Of a stretch of 8,390 nt of DNA, positions 1 to 7,294 are shown in pieces (within the stretch, counting starts at the first letter, position 1; every line of letters begins with the position of its first letter). Both the position numbers and the translations under genes were made by a program. The notes beneath the pieces were generated by a model. That model was given only the letters and a program-made list of their open reading frames with translations. It searched no databases and was not told the origin of the DNA. Source of the DNA: an uncultured Actinomycetes bacterium (lineage in GTDB: Bacteria; Actinomycetota; Thermoleophilia; Miltoncostaeales; Miltoncostaeaceae); assembly GCA_903928615.1 (NCBI GenBank), contig CAIYRJ010000088.1, positions 1-8,390 on the forward strand. The letters run 5' to 3'.

Positions 1-669
<669 letters not shown>

Positions 670-713
670 CGTGCGGTGAATACCTTTCTCGGTTGATGCG
701 GCGGTGCCGCGCG

Positions 714-1271
714 TCAGGCCTCGACGGCGGTGGATAGATCGATGGGCGTGGTCTCGAGCGAGCGACGCATCTCCTCGAGGCGGGTGCGCAGCGAGGCGTC
801 CACCACGACGTCGCCGACCCGGAGCACCAGGCCGCCGATGATCGACGGGTCGACGGTCTCCTCGATCTCGGCCTCGCGCCCGGTCTGGGCGTGGACCTTC
901 TCGCGGATCTTGTCGCGGAGCTCCGGGGTGAGCGGGATCGCCGTGACGGCGGTCACGACCACGCGTCCCTCGGCCGCGTCGGCGCGGCGGCCGTATGCGG
1001 TGACCACCTCGTCGAGCTCGGCGATGCGGCCACGGTCGATGAGCACCTGGACGAACCCGAGGGACACCGGATGGGCGCCCTCCATGATCTCCGTGACGGC
1101 CGCCCTCTTGGCCGCCTCGTCGATCTCCGGGCTCGTGAGGGCCTCGCGCAGCTCCGACCCGGGGGCCATGGCCTCGGCGAACTCGTTGAGCTCGCTCCGC
1201 ACCTGGTCCACGGCGGACTGCGCGTGGGCTGCCTCGTACAGGGCCTCTGCGTATGTGGCCGCGACGCTCAT
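714..1271 (-). CDS. atpH: F1Fo ATP synthase subunit delta (OSCP family)
   Basis: Peripheral-stalk subunit that ties the top of the alpha3beta3 head to the b subunits, acting as part of the stator. The protein is 185 aa, the usual size for bacterial delta. The N-terminal helical domain begins [16 protein letters not shown], and the C-terminus carries the family signature around [20 protein letters not shown], followed by [12 protein letters not shown]. The start is firm: ATG at 1269-1271 shares one base with the atpF stop (TGATG), and AGAAGG at 1276-1281 lies four bases before it inside atpF. That arrangement implies translational coupling. Order b-delta-alpha is the standard bacterial one. 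This is a separate delta, not the mycobacterial b-delta fusion. Confidence 0.96.
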   Translation of the reverse strand: MSVAATYAEALYEAAHAQSAVDQVRSELNEFAEAMAPGSELREALTSPEIDEAAKRAAVTEIMEGAHPVSLGFVQVLIDRGRIAELDEVVTAYGRRADAAEGRVVVTAVTAIPLTPELRDKIREKVHAQTGREAEIEETVDPSIIGGLVLRVGDVVVDASLRTRLEEMRRSLETTPIDLSTAVEA

Positions 1272-1813
1272 CAGGCCTTCTGCAATCCGCTGAGGTCGGC
1301 GTCGGCGAGTGCCTCCTCGACCAGCCTGCGGTGATCGTCGTCGGACAGGGACTTCTTCGTCACCTTCTCGGCTGCGGTGAGCGCGAGCACCACGACGTCG
1401 TCGCGGATGCCGGCCACGGCCGCCTGGGCCTGGGCGTCGATCTGCGTCTGCGTGTCGCTCACGATGCGCTCCCGCTGCTCCTGGGCCTGGCCCACGATCT
1501 CCGTCTTCTGCCGTTCGCCCTCACGGCGACCGGATTCGCGGAGCTCGTCGGCCTCGCGACGGGCCTCGGCCAGCTTGGCCTTGTACTCGTCGAGGAGCCT
1601 CACGGCCTCATCGCGGCTGCTCTCGGCCTCCTCGATGGAGGCTGCGATGGATGCGCGCCGCTTCTCGATCGCCTGGCCAACCGGGCCGAAGACGAACTTC
1701 TTCATGATGAGAAGCGTGAGAAGGAAGACGACGATCGTCCAGATCATCAGACCCGGACTGACCTGGAGGAGCGGGTTCGCTCCTACGGGATCGACGCCTG
1801 AAAGGGGACCCAT
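1271..1813 (-). CDS. atpF: F1Fo ATP synthase subunit b
   Basis: Membrane-anchored peripheral-stalk subunit, 180 aa, expected to dimerise. After a short polar N-terminus a single membrane helix runs through about residues 22-41 ([19 protein letters not shown]). A long, highly charged, alanine/glutamate/arginine-rich helix follows from about residue 48 to 150, suited to a parallel coiled coil. The C-terminus ([23 protein letters not shown]) matches the delta-binding end of b subunits. The gene starts only 3 bp after the atpE stop, with no clear Shine-Dalgarno of its own, so it probably depends on ribosomes finishing atpE. It overlaps atpH by one base. There is one b gene here rather than a b/b' pair. 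Confidence 0.96.
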   Translation of the reverse strand: MGPLSGVDPVGANPLLQVSPGLMIWTIVVFLLTLLIMKKFVFGPVGQAIEKRRASIAASIEEAESSRDEAVRLLDEYKAKLAEARREADELRESGRREGERQKTEIVGQAQEQRERIVSDTQTQIDAQAQAAVAGIRDDVVVLALTAAEKVTKKSLSDDDHRRLVEEALADADLSGLQKA

Positions 1814-1816
1814 GGT

Positions 1817-2089
<273 letters not shown>

Positions 2090-2971
2090 CTAGTGCTCGG
2101 ACTGCGCGGCGTAGCCGATGTAGATACCGGACAGCAGGGCGAAGATGAACGCCTGCAGACCGGCCACCAGCAGCCACTCGAACACGTAGAAGAAGAGGGC
2201 GAAAGGGATCCCCAGGACGCCGAGAAGGCTTCCGACGAGGATCGAGAAGCCCGCGGCCATGATGATGAGAAGGTGGCCGGCGAGCATGTTTGCGAACAGT
2301 CGCACCGAGAGGCTGACGAGGCGAAGCACCTGCGACAGCAGCTCGAGGGCGAAGATGAAGGGCGTGATGCCCTTGCTGGAACCCGGCGGGATCAGCGTCT
2401 TGAAGTAGCCGATGAAACCGTGGGTGCTGAAGCCTTCGTACAGGAAGGCAACGAACGTCATGAGCGCCAGGGCGATGGTCACGCTGATGTTCGCCGTGGC
2501 GGCGTAGAGCCCGAGGTCGCCGACCACCTGGAAGGTGTCGGTGTGCGGGGCCGTGGGAAGGGGGATGAACGAGATGAGGTTGTTCACCGCGATGAAGAGG
2601 AAGAGCGTGGCCAGGTAGGGGAACCACTTGGTGAACACGCGCTGCGGGAGGGTGGCGCCCGCGATCTGCTCCTCGGCGAACTCGTACGTGATCTCGAGCA
2701 CGTTCTGGGCCTTGGTGGGCTTCATCTTCAGCCCGCCGCGCACCACGAGGATGCCGAACAGGATGATGATCGCGCTCGAGGCCAGCATGTAGAAGACGGC
2801 CTTGTTGATGCTGAGGTCGATGAAGCCGAGGTTGAGGTCCACCCAGGCGGACGTCTCGAACTCCTCGGCGGGGTCGAACTCCTCTGCGGCCGACGCCAGC
2901 GAAGGCGCGGCGAGCAGCAGGCCGAAGGTGGCGATGAGCCACCACTTGAGCCGGCTCAACGACGCCCTCAC
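2090..2971 (-). CDS. atpB: F1Fo ATP synthase subunit a, with signal-peptide-like N-terminus
   Basis: Membrane stator subunit forming the two proton half-channels against the c ring; 293 aa. The essential arginine is Arg224 in LSVRLFANMLAGH (codon 2300-2302), equivalent to E. coli Arg210. His233 stands where E. coli has Glu219, and Glu265 lies in the last helix near the place of His245. The last helix has the conserved LQAFIFALL, and the protein ends YAAQSEH. Start choice: GTG at 2969-2971 overlaps the previous gene's stop (GTGA) and has GGAGGG six bases upstream. The open frame extends further upstream, but only as antisense-type sequence inside the preceding gene. Residues 1-28 (basic start, hydrophobic WLIATFGLLLAAPSLASA, then acidic AEEFDPAEEF) look like a cleavable signal peptide, which E. 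coli AtpB lacks. Confidence 0.95.
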   Translation of the reverse strand: MRASLSRLKWWLIATFGLLLAAPSLASAAEEFDPAEEFETSAWVDLNLGFIDLSINKAVFYMLASSAIIILFGILVVRGGLKMKPTKAQNVLEITYEFAEEQIAGATLPQRVFTKWFPYLATLFLFIAVNNLISFIPLPTAPHTDTFQVVGDLGLYAATANISVTIALALMTFVAFLYEGFSTHGFIGYFKTLIPPGSSKGITPFIFALELLSQVLRLVSLSVRLFANMLAGHLLIIMAAGFSILVGSLLGVLGIPFALFFYVFEWLLVAGLQAFIFALLSGIYIGYAAQSEH

Positions 2972-3411
2972 TCGTCGCCCTCCCCCGCCTCGGCGGCGGC
3001 CTGGGCCTTGGCGTCGGCGATGGCCTTCTCGCGCGTGCCGAACGCGATGGCGCGGCCCAGCAGGTCGAAGGTGAAGGCCACGATGAACACCGCGGCGGCC
3101 ACGAGGGCGACGGTCTCGTTGAAGCGGAGGGCCGTGATGAACAGCACGCCGGCCACGGTCCAGGCGCGGATGATGAACGACAGCCCGGTGACGCCCACGG
3201 CGGCCGACTGCCCCATCCTCATCGCGTACTTGGCGGTGGCCAGCTGCACGGCCCAGTTGGCCACCCACAGCGCGGTGCCCAGCACCCAGCCGTTGAGCGG
3301 CCCGCCCAGGGCAAGCACGATCGGCAGGGCCACGATGCAGGCGGCGATGCTCGCGGCGGTCGCGAACACGAGAGCACGGCGCGGGACTTCCTTAGAGGCA
3401 GGCACAGGCAT
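2968..3411 (-). CDS. AtpI-like small membrane protein of the ATP synthase operon
   Basis: 147 aa with four hydrophobic segments (about 13-35, 40-60, 72-94 and 99-117) and a charged, alanine-rich C-terminal tail (REKAIADAKAQAAAEAGEGDE). Position between wecA and atpB, size and topology match the AtpI/hypothetical protein found there in other actinobacteria (for example Rv1303 in Mycobacterium). AtpI-type proteins are thought to help c-ring assembly or magnesium supply; I see no catalytic motif, so function rests on context. The stop overlaps the atpB start by four bases, so the two are coupled. The start is uncertain: the ATG at 3409-3411 has no good Shine-Dalgarno. A strong GGAGGG at 3457-3462 lies six bases before an in-frame ATC (3448-3450), which would add 13 residues. 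I annotate the ATG by convention. Confidence 0.75.
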   Translation of the reverse strand: MPVPASKEVPRRALVFATAASIAACIVALPIVLALGGPLNGWVLGTALWVANWAVQLATAKYAMRMGQSAAVGVTGLSFIIRAWTVAGVLFITALRFNETVALVAAAVFIVAFTFDLLGRAIAFGTREKAIADAKAQAAAEAGEGDE

Positions 3412-3589
3412 TATCTGGTTTGCAGCCTGGCCAGGGGCGGCTGAGGTGATGCTCTTCCCTCCGGGCGTGAAACCTCACCGCGACGGTCCGCGGCAACGGG
3501 CGGGAGCATACCCATCCGCCCGTGGCATGCCATGGGAACCGCGCCTCGTTATGGGGTGACAGGCGTCCCGCGTTCCGGGGCGGAAGGAC
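3412..3589 (-). other. Intergenic region wecA-atpI with perfect inverted repeat
   Basis: 178 bp between the wecA stop and the atpI-like ATG, where an ATP operon promoter could lie. An 8 bp perfect inverted repeat (3496-3503 with 3516-3523, ACGGGCGG / CCGCCCGT, 12-base loop) is visible, without a T-run after it, so it is not a standard intrinsic terminator. A TATGCT inside its loop fits the loose actinobacterial -10 pattern, but I see no convincing -35 box. Near the atpI end is GGAGGG (3457-3462). No protein-coding sequence is supported in the rest of the region. Confidence 0.45.
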
Positions 3590-4714
3590 CTACCGCTTGT
3601 TCGCGGCCACCTCGTTGCCCGCCGCACGCCGTCGGCGGACGATCTGCACCACCGGCTCGCTGCGCCACTTGAGGATCTCCAGCACGTACACCAGGTACAC
3701 CGCGCCGGCCAGGCCGATGGCGGCGATCGCCGCCAGCAGGGCCGTCCAGCCGGGGTTCCAGTCGCCCGGGGAGTCCATGTATGGAACGAAGCGCATGGCG
3801 AGCGCGAGGATCGCCATGAGGCCGGTCCATGCGTAGATCGCAAGCACGGTGCGCCGCTGGCTCCAGCCAATCGCCAGGAACCGGTGATGGAAGTGGCTCT
3901 TGTCGGCCGAGTACACGGGGTTGCCGTGCTTGAGGCGCTTCAGGATGACGAACGACGTGTCGAGGATCGGGATCGCCAGCACGATGAGCGGCAGCACGAT
4001 GGCGATGGCCGCGGCGCTCTTCATCACCCCGCTGATGGCGATGCCGGCCAGCATGAAGCCGAGGAACATCGAGCCGCCGTCGCCCATGAACGTGCGGGCC
4101 GGGTGGAAGTTGAAGCGCAGGAACGCCGCGCAGGCACCGGCGAGGGCCGCCGCCAGGATGGCCGCGTCGGCGCGGCCGAGGGATGCGGCGATGATCGCGA
4201 ACGTGGTGGAGCCGATGGCCACCACCCCGGCCGCGAGGCCGTCCATGCCGTCGGTGAAGTTGATGATGTTCACGATCGCCACGAACCAGAGCACCGTGAG
4301 CGGGTACTGGGCACCGCCCAGGTCGATGGCGCCCAGGAAGGGCAGCGTGAGGTGGTCGATCGTGAGGCCGGCCGCAACGGGGATGCACGCGCAAGCCACC
4401 TGCCCCGCGAACTTCACGGCGGGCTGCATGCCGAGCACGTCGTCGGCGATGCCGAGCAGGGCGATGAGCACCGCGCCCGCGATCAGCCCGCGCGCGCCCG
4501 GCTCGATGGGCAGGAACCACAGCGCGGGCACCAGGAAGCCGATGAGGATCGCCACGCCGCCGAGGCGCGGGATCGGCCGGTCGTGGATGCGCCGGGCCGA
4601 GGGCTGGTCGACGGCCCCCACCTGGCGGGCCAGGGCCATGGTCGCGGGCGTGAGCACGAGCACGACGACTGCCGCGGCGATAGCGCTGAGTATGGGGATC
4701 AGCGTCGTGGTCAT
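3590..4714 (-). CDS. wecA: WecA/TagO-family undecaprenyl-phosphate glycosyl-1-phosphate transferase
   Basis: Integral membrane enzyme of the MraY/WecA/TagO superfamily that moves a sugar-1-phosphate (usually GlcNAc-1-P from UDP-GlcNAc) onto undecaprenyl or decaprenyl phosphate, starting cell-wall polymer or arabinogalactan-linker synthesis. The 374 aa protein has about eleven hydrophobic segments. Motifs in order: DQPSARRIHDRPIPRLGG (36-53), the Mg2+-binding Asp91-Asp92 in GIADDVLG, NIINFTDGMDGLAAG (149-163), GDGGSMFLGF (211-220), Asp252 in PILDTSF, and the HFHHR loop (274-278), which is typical of WecA/TagO rather than MraY. The C-terminus is basic (IVRRRRAAGNEVAANKR). The ATG at 4712-4714 is the first possible start after an in-frame stop at 4748-4750 and has no Shine-Dalgarno directly before it; see the mini-ORF upstream. 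The gene sits before the ATP operon in other actinobacteria too. The exact sugar cannot be read from sequence. Confidence 0.92.
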   Translation of the reverse strand: MTTTLIPILSAIAAAVVVLVLTPATMALARQVGAVDQPSARRIHDRPIPRLGGVAILIGFLVPALWFLPIEPGARGLIAGAVLIALLGIADDVLGMQPAVKFAGQVACACIPVAAGLTIDHLTLPFLGAIDLGGAQYPLTVLWFVAIVNIINFTDGMDGLAAGVVAIGSTTFAIIAASLGRADAAILAAALAGACAAFLRFNFHPARTFMGDGGSMFLGFMLAGIAISGVMKSAAAIAIVLPLIVLAIPILDTSFVILKRLKHGNPVYSADKSHFHHRFLAIGWSQRRTVLAIYAWTGLMAILALAMRFVPYMDSPGDWNPGWTALLAAIAAIGLAGAVYLVYVLEILKWRSEPVVQIVRRRRAAGNEVAANKR

Positions 4715-4734
4715 GGTGTCGCGGAGCCCGTCAT
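4711..4734 (-). CDS. Seven-codon upstream reading frame coupled to wecA
   Basis: ATG ACG GGC TCC GCG ACA CCA TGA, encoding MTGSATP. Its ATG directly follows a strong CCGGAGG ribosome binding site (4736-4742), though the gap to the ATG is very short (GGAGG ends two bases before it). Its stop shares four bases (ATGA) with the wecA start. wecA has no other ribosome binding site, so ribosomes may enter here and reinitiate at wecA, making this a leader that sets wecA expression. The alternative is that the site serves wecA directly at an overlong distance of about 22 bases. No regulatory codon pattern (such as a run of one amino acid) is visible in the peptide. Confidence 0.4.
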   Translation of the reverse strand: MTGSATP

Positions 4735-4749
4735 GGCCTCCGGAGGGTC

Positions 4750-4755
4750 ATTCTA
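4750..4755 (-). promoter_or_regulatory. wecA: Possible -10 box for wecA
   Basis: TAGAAT on the minus strand, five of six matches to TATAAT, 15 bases before the mini-ORF ATG and so giving a very short leader. The best -35 candidate, GTCGCA about 19 bases upstream, matches only three of six consensus bases. Support is therefore weak, though the 98 bp gap and the hairpin after the SDR gene make a separate wecA transcript possible. Confidence 0.25.
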
Positions 4756-4783
4756 CGAGTGACCCGCGGGTACCTGCGACCTT

Positions 4784-4809
4784 CCGGGCCCAGCGTGTCA
4801 CCAGCCCGG
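4784..4809 (-). terminator. Hairpin after the SDR gene, weak terminator candidate
   Basis: CCGGGC (4784-4789) pairs perfectly with GCCCGG (4804-4809) around a 14-base loop that itself contains GTGACAC. It begins four bases after the SDR stop codon in the direction of transcription. There is no T-run behind it, so it is not a classical intrinsic terminator. Many high-GC actinobacterial terminators lack the U-tract, which keeps it as a candidate. It may simply protect the 3' end of the message. Confidence 0.3.
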
Positions 4810-4812
4810 CCC

Positions 4813-5607
4813 TCAGTGGCCCGGCCGGTGGTAGATGCCGGCACCCCACGCGGAGATGGCCTCGCCCAGCAGCGCGGTGAGCGGCATCGTGATGGGCGCG
4901 AGGGGCCCGCTGGCCACCACCGGGTTGCGACGGCGACGATCGAGCACGCGGATCACCCGCGCGGCCACCGACCCCGCCGACTCGGTGGGCATGAGCCTCG
5001 GCAGGTCCTTCCCCCACCCCAGGCGGTGGAACGCCGTGCGCACGGGGCCCGGGCAGATGGCGAAGGCGCGCACGCCGGTGCCGCGCAGTTCCTGGTCGAG
5101 CCCGCGCACGAAGCGCATCTCGAAGGCCTTGGTGGCGGCGTACGTGGACATGTACGGAATGGCCTGCGACGCCGCGGCGGATGACATCACCACGAGATCG
5201 CCCCGCCGGTTGGCCACCATGCCCGGCAGCACGTGCGCGGCCATGTCCACCACGGCCACGCAGTTGAGGCGCACCTCGCGCACCTCCCTCTCGCGGTCGA
5301 GCTCGGTGAAGCGCCCCTGCGTGCCGATGCCGGCGTTCAGCACCGCCACGTCGAGCGGCCCGCGCAACTGCTCAACCACCCCGCGCACCGCGGCGCGCCC
5401 CTCCTCGCGCGAGAGGTCGGCGGCCACGCCGCGCACCTCCACCCCGTGCTCGCGCCGCGCCTGCTCGGCCAGCGCCGCCAGCCGGTCGCCGCGCCGGGCG
5501 ACGATCACCAGCGGATGCCCGCGCCGGGCGAGCCGGAGCGCCACCTCGGCCCCGATCCCGGCACTGGCCCCCGTGACGAGCGCCCACCCCCGCCGGTCGC
5601 TATGCAC
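4813..5607 (-). CDS. Short-chain dehydrogenase/reductase (classical SDR)
   Basis: NAD(P)-dependent oxidoreductase with a Rossmann fold; 264 aa, normal for classical SDRs. Visible motifs: the cofactor loop TGASAGIG (12-19), VARR after beta-2 (Arg residues suggest NADP(H) preference, inferred), NAGIG (91-95), structural Asn115, and the catalytic set Ser143, Tyr156 and Lys160 (YAATK), followed by PGPVRTAF. All catalytic residues are intact. The substrate cannot be told from sequence. I chose GTG at 5605-5607 because GGAGG (5617-5621) lies nine bases upstream. A longer open frame reaching 5652 would begin inside the arm of the neighbouring palindromic repeat and adds residues foreign to the family. 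The gene lies between glyA and wecA, where most actinobacteria have no such gene as far as I know, suggesting a lineage-specific insertion next to the repeats. Confidence 0.88.
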   Translation of the reverse strand: MHSDRRGWALVTGASAGIGAEVALRLARRGHPLVIVARRGDRLAALAEQARREHGVEVRGVAADLSREEGRAAVRGVVEQLRGPLDVAVLNAGIGTQGRFTELDREREVREVRLNCVAVVDMAAHVLPGMVANRRGDLVVMSSAAASQAIPYMSTYAATKAFEMRFVRGLDQELRGTGVRAFAICPGPVRTAFHRLGWGKDLPRLMPTESAGSVAARVIRVLDRRRRNPVVASGPLAPITMPLTALLGEAISAWGAGIYHRPGH

Positions 5608-5616
5608 GCAGGCGCG

Positions 5617-5621
5617 CCTCC
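5617..5621 (-). promoter_or_regulatory. Ribosome binding site fixing the SDR start
   Basis: GGAGG on the minus strand, nine bases before the GTG at 5605-5607. It decides against the more upstream ATG at 5652, which has no comparable site and lies at the edge of the repeat arm. Confidence 0.65.
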
Positions 5622-5641
5622 ATGCTGCGGGGGGATTCGCA

Positions 5642-5759
5642 ACGGGAAGCACCGGGGCATTGCCTACGGTCGCGACGCGCAGCGCGAGCGAGCCGGGCTC
5701 CGCCCGGATTCGCAGGGCGGCAATCGTCTTCCCTTCGGCAATGCCCCGGTGCTTCCCGT
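5642..5759 (+). repeat. Palindromic element copy A (inverted arms, 72 nt core)
   Basis: A 23 bp perfect inverted repeat (5642-5664 with 5737-5759) encloses a 72-base core (5665-5736). Two more outer pairs follow after one mismatch. Within the core is a hairpin, CCGGGC-TCC-GCCCGG (5693-5707). The core aligns without gaps to the 72-base core of copy B read from the other strand: by hand count 56 of 72 positions agree. The strand given is only the one on which the shared core reads in the same sense as the minus strand of copy B. It could be a REP-like element, a small non-autonomous mobile element or a structured RNA. I do not recognise a named family. Confidence 0.8.
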
Positions 5760-5810
5760 GGCACGTCGCCGCAGCAGGAATGGCCCCCCCGGCCTGGCTG
5801 CCGCGAGAGC
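5760..5810. other. Spacer between the two palindromic copies
   Basis: 51 bp of C-rich sequence including a run of seven C (around 5784-5790) and a small hairpin, GCCGC-GAGA-GCGGC (5800-5813), that reaches into the outer arm of copy B. No coding or regulatory signal is recognisable. Confidence 0.4.
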
Positions 5811-5930
5811 GGCCCGGCGGGGCGGGGTGTTCCCGGAGGGAAGACCAATGCCGCCATGCCTTCCCGGGCGAAGCCCGGGACGCTCGCGCTGCCGTTGGCG
5901 ACCGAAGGGAACACCCCGCCCGGCCAGGCC
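5811..5930 (-). repeat. Palindromic element copy B (inverted arms, 72 nt core)
   Basis: Arms 5811-5834 and 5907-5930 are complementary at 22 of 24 positions; the inner 15 pairs (5820-5834 with 5907-5921) are perfect. They enclose a 72-base core (5835-5906) with a central 8 bp hairpin, TCCCGGGC-GAA-GCCCGGGA (5862-5880). Copy B faces copy A, so the two copies together make a larger inverted repeat. The arm sequences differ from copy A, but wherever one side of the inner stem differs, the partner differs to match. The element ends 25 bp after the glyA stop codon, so it would lie in the 3' region of the glyA message. It could act as a transcript end or stabiliser there (inference). Confidence 0.8.
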
Positions 5931-5955
5931 GTCAGGCAGCGCGCGACACAGGCGA

Positions 5956-7248
5956 TCACACGCGGGCGGTTTCGGCGATGAGCTGGGGGTAGAGCGGGAA
6001 GCGGTCGCCCAGCGCCTTGCTGCGCTGGCGAAGGCCATCGAGGTCGGCGTCGGTGGTGTCGGGCGTGAGGGCCTCGGCGATGATGGCGCCCACCTCGCGA
6101 AGCTCATCGGGGCCCATGCCGCGCGTGGTGAGGGCGGCGGTGCCGATGCGCACGCCTGACGTGACCGTGGGCGGGCGCTCGTCGAACGGCACGCCGTTCT
6201 TATTCACCGTGATGCCCGCCCGGTCGAGCCGCTCCTCGCCATCCACGCCGGTGAGTGGCGTGCCGGAGAGGTTGACGAGCACGAGGTGGTTGTCGGTGCC
6301 GCCCGTGACCAGGTTGATGCCGTTGGTCATGAGCACCTCGGCCATGGCCTGGCAGTTGTCCACCGTGCGCTGCTGGCGCTCGCGGAACTCCGGCGTGAGG
6401 CACTGCCCGAAGGCGATGGCCTTGCCGGCGATCACGTGCATGAGCGGGCCGCCCTGCAGGCCGGGGAACACCGCGCGGTCGATGGCGCTGCCGAACTCCT
6501 CGTCGCACATGATGAATCCCGCACGCGGGCCACCGAGGGTCTTGTGCATGGTCGAGGTGACCACGTGCGCGATGCCTACCGGGCTCGGGTGCACGCCCCC
6601 GGCCACGAGGCCCGAGATGTGCGCCATGTCCACCATCAGCTTCGCGCCGACCTCGTCGGCAATCTCACGGAAGGCAGGGAAGTCGAGCGTGCGCGGATAC
6701 GCGCTGGCGCCCGCCACGATGAGCTTGGGGCGCACCTCGAGGGCCTGCGCGCGGATGTCGTCCATCTCGAGGCGGTGCGATTCGGGGTTCACCCCGTAGC
6801 CGTGGAACTCGTACATGCGGCCCGAGAAGTTCACCTTGAGGCCATGGGTGAGGTGGCCGCCGTGGGCCAGCGACATGCCCATCACCTTGTCGCCGGGCTC
6901 GATCAGCACGCTGTAGGCGGCCTCGTTTGCCGTGCTGCCCGAGTGCGGCTGCACGTTGACGTGATCGCACCCGAAGAGATCCTTGGCGCGCGCGATGGCG
7001 AGGTCCTCCACCTCGTCCACCACCTCGCAGCCACCGTAATAGCGCTTGTGCGGCAGCCCCTCGGCGTACTTGTTGGTGAGCACCGAGCCCACCGCCTGCA
7101 GGATCGAGATGCTCGTGAAGTTCTCGCTGGCGATCATCTCGAGCGTCTCGGCCTGCCGCTCGAGCTCGCGCCTCAGCAGCGCGGCAACCGCCGGGTCGGC
7201 CTCGGATACGTCCTGGGACAGCTGGCTCTCGGGATCGAAGAAGCTCAC
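5956..7248 (-). CDS. glyA: Serine hydroxymethyltransferase
   Basis: PLP enzyme converting serine plus tetrahydrofolate to glycine and 5,10-methylene-tetrahydrofolate, the main one-carbon source; cytosolic dimer or tetramer. The protein is 430 aa. Motifs: LEMIASEN (37-44), KRYYGG (68-73), PHSGSTAN (101-108), the cofactor-contacting Asp207 and His210 in MVDMAHISGL, the PLP Schiff-base lysine Lys236 in TSTMHKTLGGPRAG, and the carboxylate-binding Arg367 in SGVRIGT. All key residues are present. I chose GTG at 7246-7248: GGAG lies seven bases upstream and the family N-terminus begins just after it. The longer open frame to 7407 overlaps prmC and adds a proline/arginine-rich shadow. It starts 47 bp after the prmC stop and is followed by the palindromic pair. 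Confidence 0.96.
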   Translation of the reverse strand: MSFFDPESQLSQDVSEADPAVAALLRRELERQAETLEMIASENFTSISILQAVGSVLTNKYAEGLPHKRYYGGCEVVDEVEDLAIARAKDLFGCDHVNVQPHSGSTANEAAYSVLIEPGDKVMGMSLAHGGHLTHGLKVNFSGRMYEFHGYGVNPESHRLEMDDIRAQALEVRPKLIVAGASAYPRTLDFPAFREIADEVGAKLMVDMAHISGLVAGGVHPSPVGIAHVVTSTMHKTLGGPRAGFIMCDEEFGSAIDRAVFPGLQGGPLMHVIAGKAIAFGQCLTPEFRERQQRTVDNCQAMAEVLMTNGINLVTGGTDNHLVLVNLSGTPLTGVDGEERLDRAGITVNKNGVPFDERPPTVTSGVRIGTAALTTRGMGPDELREVGAIIAEALTPDTTDADLDGLRQRSKALGDRFPLYPQLIAETARV

Positions 7249-7294
7249 TCGCGCGCTCCGGCTCTCGACTGCTGGGGAACGCTGCAAGGATAAA

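Noticed and set aside
2972..3268. Longer N-terminal extension of AtpB to an upstream ATG
   Set aside because: The added residues are the out-of-frame reading of the AtpI-like gene. The GTG at 2971 has a ribosome site and a GTGA overlap.
3409..3417. GATAAT as a -10 box at the atpI-like start
   Set aside because: It overlaps the start codon itself and has no suitable -35 box at 16-18 bases; transcription from it could not yield the annotated protein.
5601..5624. Mini-frame MEARLRA before the SDR gene
   Set aside because: It has no ribosome site of its own; the GGAGG within it is the site for the SDR start. It differs from the wecA leader case in lacking an ATGA-type overlap.
5600..6107. Open frames through the palindromic repeats (about 119-147 codons on both strands)
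   Set aside because: They exist because the DNA is GC-rich and palindromic; the translations are arginine/proline/glycine-rich, have no family pattern and overlap the glyA 3' end in another frame.
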